This document shows, one piece after another, positions 16,566 to 26,132 of a stretch of DNA of 64,000 nt. The stretch is from Pseudomonas guariconensis (GTDB taxonomy: Bacteria > Pseudomonadota > Gammaproteobacteria > Pseudomonadales > Pseudomonadaceae). The stretch lies in NCBI RefSeq assembly GCF_015680235.1, contig NZ_JADLJL010000001.1:124001-188000 (forward strand), read 5' to 3'. Each line of letters begins with the position of its first letter. Position 1 is the stretch's first letter. Under the pieces are notes generated by a model. The model was not told where the DNA came from. It saw only the letters and a program-made list of their open reading frames with translations, and did not search any database. Position numbers and translations under genes: made by a program.

Positions 16566-17975
16566 TCAGTGGCGCTTGCTGGTACGGATCTGGTGCACCA
16601 CGCCCATGGCCACCACGATGGCTGCGGCGATACCGGTGGAGATCACCAGGATCTGGTAGTCAGGCATGAACGCCATCACCACCAGGCAGACCACGATGAA
16701 GGCGATCACCAGGTAGGTCAGCCAGGGGAACAGCCACATCTGCAGGCGGATCTCCTTGCCCTCGGCCTGCAGCTTGCGGCGCATGCGCAGCTGCGAGAAG
16801 GCGATCACCAGGTACACCAGCAGTGCGATCATGCCAGTGGTGTTCATCAGGGTTTCCAGCACATCCTTCGGGCGCAGGGTTTCGCTGAAGTTGATCAGCG
16901 CGCAGAAGATCGCCACCGCGCACGACCCCATGATCGCGTACACCGGTACGCCGGTGCCGGCCCGGGTGATCTTGAAGAACGACGGTGCATCGCCACGCTG
17001 GCCCAGGGAGAACAGCATGCGCGAGGCGGTGTAGTGACCGGAGATCAGGCAGCTGCTCACCGAGGTCAGCACCACGAAGTTCATCAGCAGCTCGGCGTAT
17101 GGCACGCCCAGCAACTCGAGGGTACGGCGGTAGGCACCATAGCCCGACTCGCCCAGGTGCGGGTCGTTCCACGGTACCAGGCAGACGATCAGGAAGATCG
17201 AGCCCACATAGAACAGGCACACACGCCATACCACCGAGTTGGTGGCCTTGACGATCTGGGTGGACGGATCCTTGGACTCCGAGGCGGCGATGGTGACGAT
17301 CTCGGCACCGAGGAAGGCGAACATCACCCCCAGCAACGCACCGACCACCGTGGTGATGCCATTGGGCATGAAGCCTTCGGCGGTCAGATGGCTGATGCCA
17401 CGCACCTCACCGAACTGCCAGACATTGAACACCGCCGCGGTGCACACAATCAGGAAGCAGACGATGGCCACCACCTTGATCAAGGCGAACCAGAACTCGA
17501 ACTCGCCGTAATGCTTGACGTTGAAGAAGTTGACCGTGATCAGCAGCAAGGTCGTGGCCAGCACGAACACGTTGACGCTGACACCCGGGAACCAGCCATG
17601 CAGGATCTTGCCCGCCACGTAGGCTTCCCAGGCCATGAGGATGACCCAGTACCACCAGTACAGCCAGCCGATGGTGAAGCCGGCCCAGCGGCCGATGGCG
17701 CGGTCGGCGTAGGTGGAGAACGAGCCGGTGTCCGGCGAGGAAGTCGCCATCTCGCCCAGCATGCGCATGATCAGCACCACCAGGATGCCGCCGGCCAGGT
17801 ACGCCAGGACCGCAGCCGGGCCTGCGCTGTGGATCACGCTGCCGGAACCGACGAACAAGGCGCCGCCGATGACCCCGGCGATCGACATCATCGTCAGATG
17901 GCGCGACTTGAGCGAGGCACTGAGCTTACTCTCGTGCTCGCCTTTCGCGGTGGTGGATGTGGATGTTGCGTCCAT
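16566..17975 (-). CDS. gabP: 4-aminobutyrate (GABA) permease, APC superfamily
   Basis: A 469-aa amino acid permease with about 12 membrane helices, close to E. coli GabP in remembered sequence. Helix 1 reads SIAGVIGGALFVGSG near residues 31-45, and the block GEMATSSPDTGSFSTYADRAIGRWAGFTIGWLYWWYW near 73-110 is highly typical of GabP. It imports GABA or a related omega-amino acid through the inner membrane by proton symport. No gabT/gabD genes are adjacent. It diverges from a MocR-type regulator across 433 bases; MocR proteins often control amine or GABA use, so that gene is the likely regulator. Confidence 0.85.
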   Translation of the reverse strand: MDATSTSTTAKGEHESKLSASLKSRHLTMMSIAGVIGGALFVGSGSVIHSAGPAAVLAYLAGGILVVLIMRMLGEMATSSPDTGSFSTYADRAIGRWAGFTIGWLYWWYWVILMAWEAYVAGKILHGWFPGVSVNVFVLATTLLLITVNFFNVKHYGEFEFWFALIKVVAIVCFLIVCTAAVFNVWQFGEVRGISHLTAEGFMPNGITTVVGALLGVMFAFLGAEIVTIAASESKDPSTQIVKATNSVVWRVCLFYVGSIFLIVCLVPWNDPHLGESGYGAYRRTLELLGVPYAELLMNFVVLTSVSSCLISGHYTASRMLFSLGQRGDAPSFFKITRAGTGVPVYAIMGSCAVAIFCALINFSETLRPKDVLETLMNTTGMIALLVYLVIAFSQLRMRRKLQAEGKEIRLQMWLFPWLTYLVIAFIVVCLVVMAFMPDYQILVISTGIAAAIVVAMGVVHQIRTSKRH

Positions 17976-18408
17976 CAGTTGTGTACCCCGTGCTTCTTTT
18001 TATCCAAGGAAAAACTGTGAAACCCCGATGGCTATCGGTCTCACCTGACATCAGTACTTAGGCGGGCAGGAGGTGTGCGCCAGGCACACGCAGGCCTTCC
18101 GTGGCGGCCTGCTTACGCGTCCGAAGCGTGCCCTGCGGACGAACTGAAAATTGTGCGGGCCGGACGGCAGTTCGGCGCGGCGCAATGAAGGTGCGAGGCG
18201 AACCTCGACGGCAAAGCAGCGAATTTATGATTGTGCATGGCGCTGACAGGTATGCTGTGGCGATATCTGACACGTAATGTAAAAATGTCTGACACGCAGA
18301 GCCATGCACAGTGGCATGAAAAACGCACTGCACTGTACAGGCCGCCAATGCAATACACCCGCGACACCCTGCAGGCGCTTGGCGTTACGCACACCTGAAG
18401 GCACTCGA
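17976..18408. other. Gene-free divergent control region between gabP and the MocR gene
   Basis: A 433-base stretch with no supportable gene. The half near gabP (18060-18180) is rich in hairpins: GTGTG-N7-CACAC at about 18072-18088 and CAGGCC-N9-GGCCTG at about 18090-18110. The half near the MocR gene is AT-richer and holds direct repeats (separate entry). Structured leader RNA for gabP or an unannotated small RNA is possible but unproven. Confidence 0.6.
18266..18296. promoter_or_regulatory. Direct repeats TCTGACACG, candidate MocR operator
   Basis: The nonamer TCTGACACG occurs at 18266-18274 and again at 18288-18296, 22 bp apart, about two helical turns. A weaker copy, GCTGACAGG, lies at 18242-18250. 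The repeats sit 110-170 bases before the MocR start. MocR/GabR proteins are known to bind spaced direct repeats, so this is the best candidate operator for autoregulation and for gabP. Confidence 0.55.
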
Positions 18409-19833
18409 ATGCTCCAGCTACATCCGGACTCCTCCACCCCGCTGGTCAACCAGATCATCGAAGGGCTGCGCGAGGCGATCGACAACCAGACCCTCAAACC
18501 CGGCGCCAAGGTGCCGTCGATCCGCGCCTTTGCCGCGACCTACTCGGTGAGCACCTTCACCGTGGTCGAGGCCTACGATCGCCTGGTCGCCCAGGGCCTG
18601 CTGGTCAGCCGCGGCAATGCGGGCTTTTTCGTCAATCGTGCGGCGAGCGAGCTGCTCGAAAGCCAGCATCAGGAGGCCGACACCAGCCGACCGACGTTCA
18701 ACTCCGAGTGGTACCTGCAACAAATCTTCGAAACCCGCCAGCTGCCCTACAAACCCGGCTGTGGCTGGCTGCCCAACGACTGGATGTATGAAGACGGCCT
18801 GCGCCGCGGCCTGCGCCAGGTGGCCGGCAGTCCCCTGGAGCTCTCCGGCTATGGCGACCCGATGGGCCTGCCTGAACTGCGCGCGCTGACCGCACAGAAC
18901 CTGCAGCAAGAACTGTCGATCGTTGCCAACCCAGCGCAACTGATGCTCACCCATGGCGCCAGCCAGGCCCTGGACTTGGCCGTGCGCACGCTGGTGCGCC
19001 CGGGCGATGTGGTGCTGGTGGACGACCCCGGCTACCCCAACCTGATGAGCATCCTGCGCACCCAGGGCGCCACCTTGGTGGGCGTGCCGCGCACCCCGAA
19101 CGGATACGACCTGGACCAGCTCGAGCGACTGCTGGCCCACCATCGCCCCACGGTATTCTTCACCCAGCCCCACCTGCACAGCCCGACCTGCTCGCGCACC
19201 CCCTTGGCGCAATTGCATCGCCTGCTGCAACTGGCCAGCCGCCACGGTTTCCGCCTGGTGGAAAACAACCTCTATGCCGACATGGTCGCCGAACCACAGC
19301 CTTGCCTGGCCAGCCTCGACCACCTGCACCAGGTGGTGTACGTGGGCAGCTATTCGAAGAGCATCTCGCCCAACGTGCGGGTCGGCTACCTGCTGGCCAA
19401 CCCCGACCTGATGCAGCAGTTGCTGCATCTGAAGATGCGCTCGGGCCTGACCACTTCACAGGTGATGGAACGCGTGGTGTATGCCGCGGTCATCGACGGC
19501 CGCTGGCGCAAGCACCTCAAGCGTCTGCGCCAACGCCTGGCCGAGGCGCACCAGGAAGTGGGCCGGCACCTGCACCGGCTGGGCTTCGAGCTGTTCATCG
19601 AGTCGGACGAAGGCATGTACATCTGGACCCGCCACCCTGCCCTGCCCGACAGCGCGGCATTGCTGGACGATGCACTGGAGCAAGGCATCATGCTCGGGCC
19701 CGGGCAGCTGTTCATGGTCGATGCCCAGCCCACGGGGTGGATGCGCTTCAATGTGGCGTTCAGTACTGATCCGGCGATGTGGGCGTTGCTGGAAAAAGTA
19801 TTGGTCAAACATGTACGAAAGAGTGGCCTGTAG
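18409..19833 (+). CDS. MocR-type regulator (GntR winged helix fused to aminotransferase fold)
   Basis: A 474-aa protein. The N-terminal GntR-type winged helix is at residues 10-75 (PLVNQIIEGLREAIDNQTLKPGAKVPSIRAFA, then SVSTFTVVEAYDRLVAQGLL). A long linker follows, then a class I aminotransferase-like domain at 105-470. The PLP lysine is visible in GSYSKSISPNVRVGYL near residue 313. The ligand is probably an amino acid or amine bound as the PLP aldimine. ATG at 18409 with AAGG upstream fits the family; an in-frame ATG at 18304 lies in the operator region. It is divergent from gabP. Confidence 0.88.
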   Translation: MLQLHPDSSTPLVNQIIEGLREAIDNQTLKPGAKVPSIRAFAATYSVSTFTVVEAYDRLVAQGLLVSRGNAGFFVNRAASELLESQHQEADTSRPTFNSEWYLQQIFETRQLPYKPGCGWLPNDWMYEDGLRRGLRQVAGSPLELSGYGDPMGLPELRALTAQNLQQELSIVANPAQLMLTHGASQALDLAVRTLVRPGDVVLVDDPGYPNLMSILRTQGATLVGVPRTPNGYDLDQLERLLAHHRPTVFFTQPHLHSPTCSRTPLAQLHRLLQLASRHGFRLVENNLYADMVAEPQPCLASLDHLHQVVYVGSYSKSISPNVRVGYLLANPDLMQQLLHLKMRSGLTTSQVMERVVYAAVIDGRWRKHLKRLRQRLAEAHQEVGRHLHRLGFELFIESDEGMYIWTRHPALPDSAALLDDALEQGIMLGPGQLFMVDAQPTGWMRFNVAFSTDPAMWALLEKVLVKHVRKSGL

Positions 19834-20303
19834 CGTCAAGGTGCGTCGGACCGCATGGCCTTTGCCCGTTTTTCGATACGGACGCTGATTTCTCGAACAC
19901 CCAGAATTATCCTACAGATCCTTTCCCTTAACGCTCTTAAAATCAGCCCGCCAAGCAACCTATACACCCTTAACCCTGCATGTTGGGTTGCTAAAGAGCT
20001 AGAAAGACCAAGCGCTTGTTTTGAGCGAAAAACAACTACAACGGCTGCCCCTCTGAAGCGTACCTGTAGCCCGATAGGTGCATTGACCTGCTACTGCGTA
20101 CGCTAATTCCCCGGCCCCTCGAAATTCGCGCAAGCCCTTCAACATCCTCCAGAACCGATATAGCACTCGCTTGAACGCTTGCCCTATTACGTATGAGCGA
20201 GCGGCGCTTTCATGCGCGCAAGACGTTAGGAGCACCTGCCCTCTGCTCCGGGCATCGTGACCGCTGTGCTGCCGTTGCGGTTCTGGAACCAGAGAAGAAC
20301 CGC
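19834..20303. other. Gene-free spacer before the inverse autotransporter
   Basis: A 470-base stretch, noticeably lower in GC than its neighbours between about 19870 and 20040, with no coding signature I can support and no REP core. It presumably contains the promoter of the large surface protein. Short palindromic patches occur, but none that I can name. Confidence 0.5.
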
Positions 20304-23300
20304 ATGTGTAAGAAACATCGTTCGAAGCTATCACGTCCGACTCGCTTGCTGGTCTGGACGAATATTGTCGTGCAGGCCGCCTTGCCGCTGGCGATTACTG
20401 CCACGCCAAGTCAGGCGGGAGCCGACAGCGAACTGCCACCGCGCCCTGCCCAGGCAGGTGCCATTGCTGCACAGGTCATTACGCCTGGTGAGCCCCGCAA
20501 AAATACGAAGTCACCGCAGGCATTGCCGGAGCTCGGCTCCACCGCGAACACACGCCTGTCGTCCGATGAACAGAAAGACGAACAGGCGCGCAAGCTTGCC
20601 CAACTGGCCAGCAGCACCGGCAACTTCCTCTCCTCGGATGCCACCAGCGATACCGTGGCATCCATGGCCCGGAGCATGGCGACCAGCGAGGCCAGCGACC
20701 AGGCACAACAATGGCTCAGCCAATTCGGTACCGCCCGGGTGCAACTGGATGTGGACGAAACACTGTCCCTGAAGAACTCGCAACTCGATCTGTTACTTCC
20801 ACTGCACGACCAAGGCAAGCACCTGCTTTTCACCCAGGGCAGCCTTCATCGCACCGATGACCGTAACCAGGCCAACATCGGGTTGGGCATTCGCCGTTTC
20901 GATGCTGACTGGATGCTCGGGGCCAACAGCTTCCTGGATTATGACCTGTCTCGCCAGCATGCACGCTTGGGGTTCGGCGTGGAGTACTGGCGTAACTACC
21001 TCAAGTTCGGTGCCAACAGCTATCACCGCCTCAGTAGCTGGCGCGACTCGCCGGATGTCGAGGACTACCAGGAGCGGCCGGCCAATGGCTGGGATGTGCG
21101 CGCCGAAGGCTGGCTGCCCTCCATGCCGCAACTGGGCGGCAAGTTGACCTTCGAGCAGTATTACGGCGACGAAGTAGCACTGTTCGGCAAGGACAACCGC
21201 CAGCACAACCCCCATGCCATCACCGCCGGCCTGACCTACACCCCGATTCCGCTGTTGACCTTCAACGCCGAGCAGCGCCAGGGCAGCGCCGGCGCCAACG
21301 ACACACAGTTCGGCATGCAGTTGAACTGGCGTATCGGCGAGCCGTGGCGCAAACAGACCGACCCGGACGCGGTAGCTGCGATGCGCACGCTGGCCGGCAG
21401 TCGTCATGACCTGGTGGAGCGCAACAACAACATCGTACTTGAGTACCGCAAGAAAGAAGTCATCCGCCTGAATGTGGCGCCCCAGATCACTGGTGCCGGC
21501 GGCGAACAGAAATCCTTGCAGGTATCGGTCGACAGCAAGTATGGCGTAGACCGCATAGACTGGAACGCTGCGGCTCTGCTGCAGGCGGGCGGCAAGATCG
21601 AGGCGCATGGCAACGGCGATTACCAGATGACCTTGCCTGCCTACCGCGCCGATGCACCCGCACTCAACGTCTATACCGTCCATGGCGTGGCCGTGGACAG
21701 ACAAGGCAACCGCTCCAACCGCAGTGAAACGCGCGTCATCGTCGATGCACCTGTGGTGGACGCCGGGCGCAGTACCCTGACTCCAGCGAACAGCAGCCTG
21801 CCGGCAGACGGCAAGAGCACCCAGGTCCTGACCCTTACCCTGCGCGACACCCAGGACGGTCTGGTGGATGTACCGGTCAGCGAGTTGTCCATGTCGGCCC
21901 AAGGCCACACTGGCGAAGGTGCCACGCTGTCGGACCTCACCCGCAAATCGCCGGGCATCTACGAAGCGACCGTGACCGCAGGCACCCTGGCCCAGACCCT
22001 CACATTGTCGTCCTCCCACCAGGGCGCCACCCTGGCTTCGGCGAACGTCTCGATCACCTCGGGTGCACCGACCGAAGGCAACTCGACCTTCCTGGCAGAA
22101 CCCTCCACCCTTGCGGCGAACGATTCCGCCACATCGAAGCTGACATTCCAGGCCCGGGACGAGCACGGCAACCCGGTTACCGGTATCGCCGGCCAGTTGA
22201 AGTTCGCCGTGACCAACGAAGGCGCCAATGCTGGCGAGGGTGAGGTGACGGTGTACGGCCTGAGCGAAAGCACCCCGGGCAGCTACACCGCCTTGCTCAA
22301 GGGCAGAAAAGCAGCGTCCTGGACGGTGACACCGCAGTACAATGACACGCTCCTGGGGCGCCTCGACCGGCAAGTGACCTTGCTTGCCGGTGATCTGGAC
22401 GCCGGTGCTTCCGACTTCCAGGCGAACCCGACCACGATCGTGGCGGACAATATCGCCGCCTCCGACTTGACCATCATCGCAGAGGACATTCACGGCAACC
22501 CGCTGATCGGCATCGCCGATGAATTGGGCTTCGACATCCAGGACAGCGACGGCAGCCCCCCCGGCACGGATGACATCCAGGTCGACAAGGTGACCGCAAG
22601 CGGCGTACCCGGCCACTACACCGCAAAGCTGCGAGGCAAGAAAGCCGGCACCTGGACGGTGACACCGCTGCACAGGAAACTGGCCATCGGCAGCCACGGC
22701 AAGCGCGTAACCCTGGTGGCCAGCGCGCTGGATGCGAGCCAGACCCAATTCACCGCCAACCCGAAGTCTATTGCAGCCGACAACAACGGCACAGCCGAAC
22801 TGACCATCGTTGCCAAGGATACCCATGGCAACCCGGTAACCAACATCGCCAACGAACTGGATTTCAGTGCGATGAACAGCAGCGAAGACCCGGCTGGCAC
22901 GGACGAGATCACCTTCACCGCGGTCACCGAAAGTGCCACGCCAGGCACCTATACCGCCAAGCTCAAGGGCAGGAAAGCCGATGACTGGACGATAACGCCC
23001 CGGCACAATCGTGCTGCGCTTACCAGCCTGAGCGAAACGGTAACGCTGGTGACGGGTGCACTGGATGGACGCGTGTCCGAGTTCCAGGCCAACCCTGGGT
23101 CCATCGTGGCCAATGGCACCGAGAAAGCGGCGCTGAAATTCACCGCCAAGGATGCCCAGGGCAACCTGGTATCCGGGCTCGCCGAGCACCTGGATATCGA
23201 TCTGAAGGCCGATGGTGGCGCCGTGCCCCCTTCGGACAAAGTCGTTGTGTCTTCACTCACGGAAACGGCGAAAGGGATCTACGAGGCGTCCCTGAACGGC

Positions 23301-24932
23301 ACGCTTGCTGGCGACTACACCGTGATGCCCGTCTACAAGGGCACCGCCATGAACGCTCTGGCGAAACCCGTGAAATTGATCGCCGATACCACGCCCGACG
23401 AAGGCCAATCAGCCTTCGGTGCACGGCCCACCGAAATACCCGCCAATGGTATGGCTGGCAGTACACTGACCTTCATCGCCAAGGACAAGCATGGCAACCT
23501 GATCCCCGGCATCGCCAGCATGTTGGACATCGCGCTCACCGATGATAGCGACGGTACACCCGATCCTAAACGGGTGAGTGTCAGCGCATTGACAGAAACG
23601 GCCTCGCCAGGCACCTATGAAGCCAGGCTCCGCGGCACCCTTGCAGGCAGCTACAGTGTCATGCCACGGCATAATGGCAGGGTCATGTCCGGTTTGGCTG
23701 AAACGGTGAAGCTCCTGGCCGCCACCACGCCAGATGAAGGGCATTCGGCGTTCACGCTGGACCCAAGCCGTATCCCTGCCGATGGGCGCACCACCAGTGA
23801 CCTGACGTTCACTGCCAAGGACGCTCACGATAACCCGGTGACCGGGATCGCCAAAGAGCTGGCGTTCGATATCAAGAACGGCAAAGGTGAAGCAGCAGGC
23901 ACAGACGTGACCGTCGAGGCTGTCAGCGAGACCTCGCCAGGCATTTACACTGCGAAGCTACACGGCAAGAAGATCGATACGTGGATCGTAACCCCCACAC
24001 ACGACAAGCAAACGTTCGACCGCCTGAAACAAACGGTCGAGCTGACAGCGCTGCCACCGGTGGCCGTGAATTCTACGTTCACCGCGAACCCGAAAAAGGT
24101 CGATGCCGATGGCACGACACCGATCACACTCACATTCGAAGCGAAGGATGAGCACAACCGGCCTGTCACGGGTCTCGATGGAAAACTGACGTTTGTCGTC
24201 AAGGAAGACTCTGAGGGGAATGCGCCGCTTCCAGGCGATGTGACGATCGAGGCGATAATCGAAGAAAGCGGGGGGACTTATACCGCGAAACTCACTGGGA
24301 CGCTGCCTGATAGCTATACGGTGGTTTCAGTATTCGAAGACAATGAGTTCGGACTGACTGACGAGGTGGCATTCAATCCGACCAACGCGTTTACGGAAGT
24401 CATCGCGAACGGGAAATCGTTCGATATAGACGCAGGGTTCCCCAGCGTTGCATTTACAGGCGCTGAATTTGAGCTGGCCCTGAAGGAAACCAATATCGAT
24501 GACTATGATATTAAAACTCCCCCGTTTGCAGTTTCGGTTACATCAACCAGCACGGGCTTGAAAATAGGGTTTAAAGGGGAAACCTCCAGCGAAACCACCA
24601 TCACGCTCACCCGAAAACGAGGCAAGGAAACGCTAAGTTATAAATTCAACCCAGCGTTCGTCCACCCCTCCGGAAATACACTTACGCTCGCCAAGGCCGA
24701 GGCATCGTGCGTTGACAACGGCATGATACTCCCGACCAGCGGTATAACCAGCGGTGCGGGTGTGCGACAGATTGGCAGCCTGTGGGGGGAGTGGGGCGAT
24801 TTGACCCACTATGCAGGCACCTTCGAAAGAGGACTATATTGGCGCAGCGGGGTAGATCAAGCCTTTAATCCAGAAACGGGGGCTAGCTCCAGCGACCTGC
24901 CAGACACCGAGTTTCACTATATCTGTCAATAG
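20304..24932 (+). CDS. Inverse autotransporter (intimin/invasin-type surface adhesin)
   Basis: A 1542-aa type Ve secreted protein. The start at 20304 (MCKKHRSKLSRP) gives the family-type signal peptide ending near TPSQAGA; an earlier in-frame ATG at 20193 adds unrelated residues. The beta-barrel (IAT_beta) spans about residues 140-350 and contains GLGIRRFDADWMLGANSFLDYDL. A linker follows, then about eight Big_1-like Ig repeats of roughly 110 residues starting near 488, 592, 701, 812, 923, 1034, 1147 and 1255, each with a pattern like NPxxIxADG and AKDxHGNPVTGI. The end (about 1465-1542) has two Cys (near 1469 and 1541) and tryptophans, resembling the lectin-like tip of invasins. It should anchor in the outer membrane and display the repeats outward for adhesion. 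Confidence 0.9.
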   Translation: MCKKHRSKLSRPTRLLVWTNIVVQAALPLAITATPSQAGADSELPPRPAQAGAIAAQVITPGEPRKNTKSPQALPELGSTANTRLSSDEQKDEQARKLAQLASSTGNFLSSDATSDTVASMARSMATSEASDQAQQWLSQFGTARVQLDVDETLSLKNSQLDLLLPLHDQGKHLLFTQGSLHRTDDRNQANIGLGIRRFDADWMLGANSFLDYDLSRQHARLGFGVEYWRNYLKFGANSYHRLSSWRDSPDVEDYQERPANGWDVRAEGWLPSMPQLGGKLTFEQYYGDEVALFGKDNRQHNPHAITAGLTYTPIPLLTFNAEQRQGSAGANDTQFGMQLNWRIGEPWRKQTDPDAVAAMRTLAGSRHDLVERNNNIVLEYRKKEVIRLNVAPQITGAGGEQKSLQVSVDSKYGVDRIDWNAAALLQAGGKIEAHGNGDYQMTLPAYRADAPALNVYTVHGVAVDRQGNRSNRSETRVIVDAPVVDAGRSTLTPANSSLPADGKSTQVLTLTLRDTQDGLVDVPVSELSMSAQGHTGEGATLSDLTRKSPGIYEATVTAGTLAQTLTLSSSHQGATLASANVSITSGAPTEGNSTFLAEPSTLAANDSATSKLTFQARDEHGNPVTGIAGQLKFAVTNEGANAGEGEVTVYGLSESTPGSYTALLKGRKAASWTVTPQYNDTLLGRLDRQVTLLAGDLDAGASDFQANPTTIVADNIAASDLTIIAEDIHGNPLIGIADELGFDIQDSDGSPPGTDDIQVDKVTASGVPGHYTAKLRGKKAGTWTVTPLHRKLAIGSHGKRVTLVASALDASQTQFTANPKSIAADNNGTAELTIVAKDTHGNPVTNIANELDFSAMNSSEDPAGTDEITFTAVTESATPGTYTAKLKGRKADDWTITPRHNRAALTSLSETVTLVTGALDGRVSEFQANPGSIVANGTEKAALKFTAKDAQGNLVSGLAEHLDIDLKADGGAVPPSDKVVVSSLTETAKGIYEASLNGTLAGDYTVMPVYKGTAMNALAKPVKLIADTTPDEGQSAFGARPTEIPANGMAGSTLTFIAKDKHGNLIPGIASMLDIALTDDSDGTPDPKRVSVSALTETASPGTYEARLRGTLAGSYSVMPRHNGRVMSGLAETVKLLAATTPDEGHSAFTLDPSRIPADGRTTSDLTFTAKDAHDNPVTGIAKELAFDIKNGKGEAAGTDVTVEAVSETSPGIYTAKLHGKKIDTWIVTPTHDKQTFDRLKQTVELTALPPVAVNSTFTANPKKVDADGTTPITLTFEAKDEHNRPVTGLDGKLTFVVKEDSEGNAPLPGDVTIEAIIEESGGTYTAKLTGTLPDSYTVVSVFEDNEFGLTDEVAFNPTNAFTEVIANGKSFDIDAGFPSVAFTGAEFELALKETNIDDYDIKTPPFAVSVTSTSTGLKIGFKGETSSETTITLTRKRGKETLSYKFNPAFVHPSGNTLTLAKAEASCVDNGMILPTSGITSGAGVRQIGSLWGEWGDLTHYAGTFERGLYWRSGVDQAFNPETGASSSDLPDTEFHYICQ

Positions 24933-24945
24933 AAATAGCGGACCA

Positions 24946-24972
24946 GGCCCTACGGCGTTCATGCCGTGGGCC
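24946..24972 (+). terminator. Hairpin after the adhesin gene
   Basis: GGCCC-t-ACGGC (24946-24956) pairs with GCCGT-GGGCC (24963-24972) around a GTTCAT loop, 14 bases after the stop. No T run follows directly, so it may be a weak or factor-assisted terminator. Confidence 0.45.
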
Positions 24973-25096
24973 GTGCGCGTAGCGCGCTGCGTTTTACCCC
25001 AATCACATTCAGCTTCGCACTGATCATCTGCGTGGCTTATGATTAACAAGCTTTCTATTTACAACTCCAACTATCAGCTTTGTTTATCATAACGCC

Positions 25097-26005
25097 ATGC
25101 CCAACCGCCTGCTCACCGACCGCCTCGACTGGAACCTGCTGCGCACGTTTCGGGTGATCGGCCAGGAGCTGTCCATCAGCCGCGCCGCCGCGCGCCTGCA
25201 CCTCACCCAACCTGCCGTGAGCCAGGCACTCAAGCGCCTCGAGGAGCAGCTCGGGCGCCAGCTCATCGCCCGCCGCGGGCCGCGCTTCGAGCTCACCGAG
25301 ATGGGCGAGCAACTGTTCCAGTTGGCCGGCGAGGTGTACGGCCAGATGGCACAGATCGGCAGCCTGTTGGAACGACCTGCCACCGAGTTGGTGGGCAAGG
25401 TGCGCCTACTGATGGTCAGTCGCGTGGTCGATGCCCGCTTCGACGAATGCCTCGCTGGCTTCCACCGCCAATACCCACGGGTGGAATTCGAGATCGAGGT
25501 GATGCGCAGTGCCGATATCGTCGCCGCGCTGCAGGAGAAGACCGCCACCGCCGGCCTGAGCCTCAACCGCCGCCCTCAGCCACGTCTGGAACAGCGGTTG
25601 TTCCATCGCCAGCGCTACGCTTTCTTCTGCGGCAAGCACCACCGCCTGTTCGGCCAGCTGGAGGGCGACCTGCAGCAGGAAAGCTTCGTCAGCTTCAGCA
25701 GCGACCAGATCGGCGGCATGCTTTCGCCGCTGACTATTTTCCGCGACCAGCAGGGCTTCGCCGGGCGCATCGTCGCCTCCTCGCCGAGCCTTGAAGAAGT
25801 CCGCCGCCTGGTGATCGCCGGGTTCGGCATCGGTTGCCTGCCCGAACATGTGGTGGCACCGGATGTGGAGGCCGGGCTGTTGTGGAAGCTGCCGCCCTTG
25901 GAAGGGATCGCCGATGTCGATATCCACTTGCTGTGGAACCGTGATCAACGCATGAGCCTGGCCGAAGAGGCGTTCATCGAGGCGTTGCAGGGGTGTCTGG
26001 GGTAA
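25097..26005 (+). CDS. LysR family transcriptional regulator
   Basis: A 302-aa LysR regulator with the helix-turn-helix at residues 10-70 (WNLLRTFRVIGQELSISRAAARLHLTQPAVSQALKRLEEQLG). The substrate-binding domain occupies about 95-295. The start ATG at 25097 has no strong Shine-Dalgarno. It has no divergent partner; the next gene on the same strand is a small DUF3309 protein 127 bases on, so the target is unknown. Confidence 0.87.
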   Translation: MPNRLLTDRLDWNLLRTFRVIGQELSISRAAARLHLTQPAVSQALKRLEEQLGRQLIARRGPRFELTEMGEQLFQLAGEVYGQMAQIGSLLERPATELVGKVRLLMVSRVVDARFDECLAGFHRQYPRVEFEIEVMRSADIVAALQEKTATAGLSLNRRPQPRLEQRLFHRQRYAFFCGKHHRLFGQLEGDLQQESFVSFSSDQIGGMLSPLTIFRDQQGFAGRIVASSPSLEEVRRLVIAGFGIGCLPEHVVAPDVEAGLLWKLPPLEGIADVDIHLLWNRDQRMSLAEEAFIEALQGCLG

Positions 26006-26132
26006 CGGGGTCGCAGACTGCCGGGCCGACCGGCACGATCGAATGGAATCTTTGGGCCAGGCCAAGAGTCGAGATTAGCAAGAGGCCAGCATTGCCGAGC
26101 CCCTTTTCCTCGACTGACGCAAGGACTCAACC

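Noticed and set aside
16551-18020. 489-codon open frame on the plus strand over gabP
   Set aside because: His- and Gln-rich antisense shadow; gabP on the other strand is certain.
19834-20303. A remnant mobile element before the adhesin
   Set aside because: Lower GC, but no transposase fragment, terminal repeats or attachment site could be seen.
20793-23189. 798-codon open frame on the minus strand
   Set aside because: It is antisense to the adhesin gene, has no recognisable domain and arises from the codon bias of high-GC repeats.
21767-24360. Adhesin repeats as a CRISPR or satellite
   Set aside because: They are coding Ig-like domains of about 110 residues in one frame.
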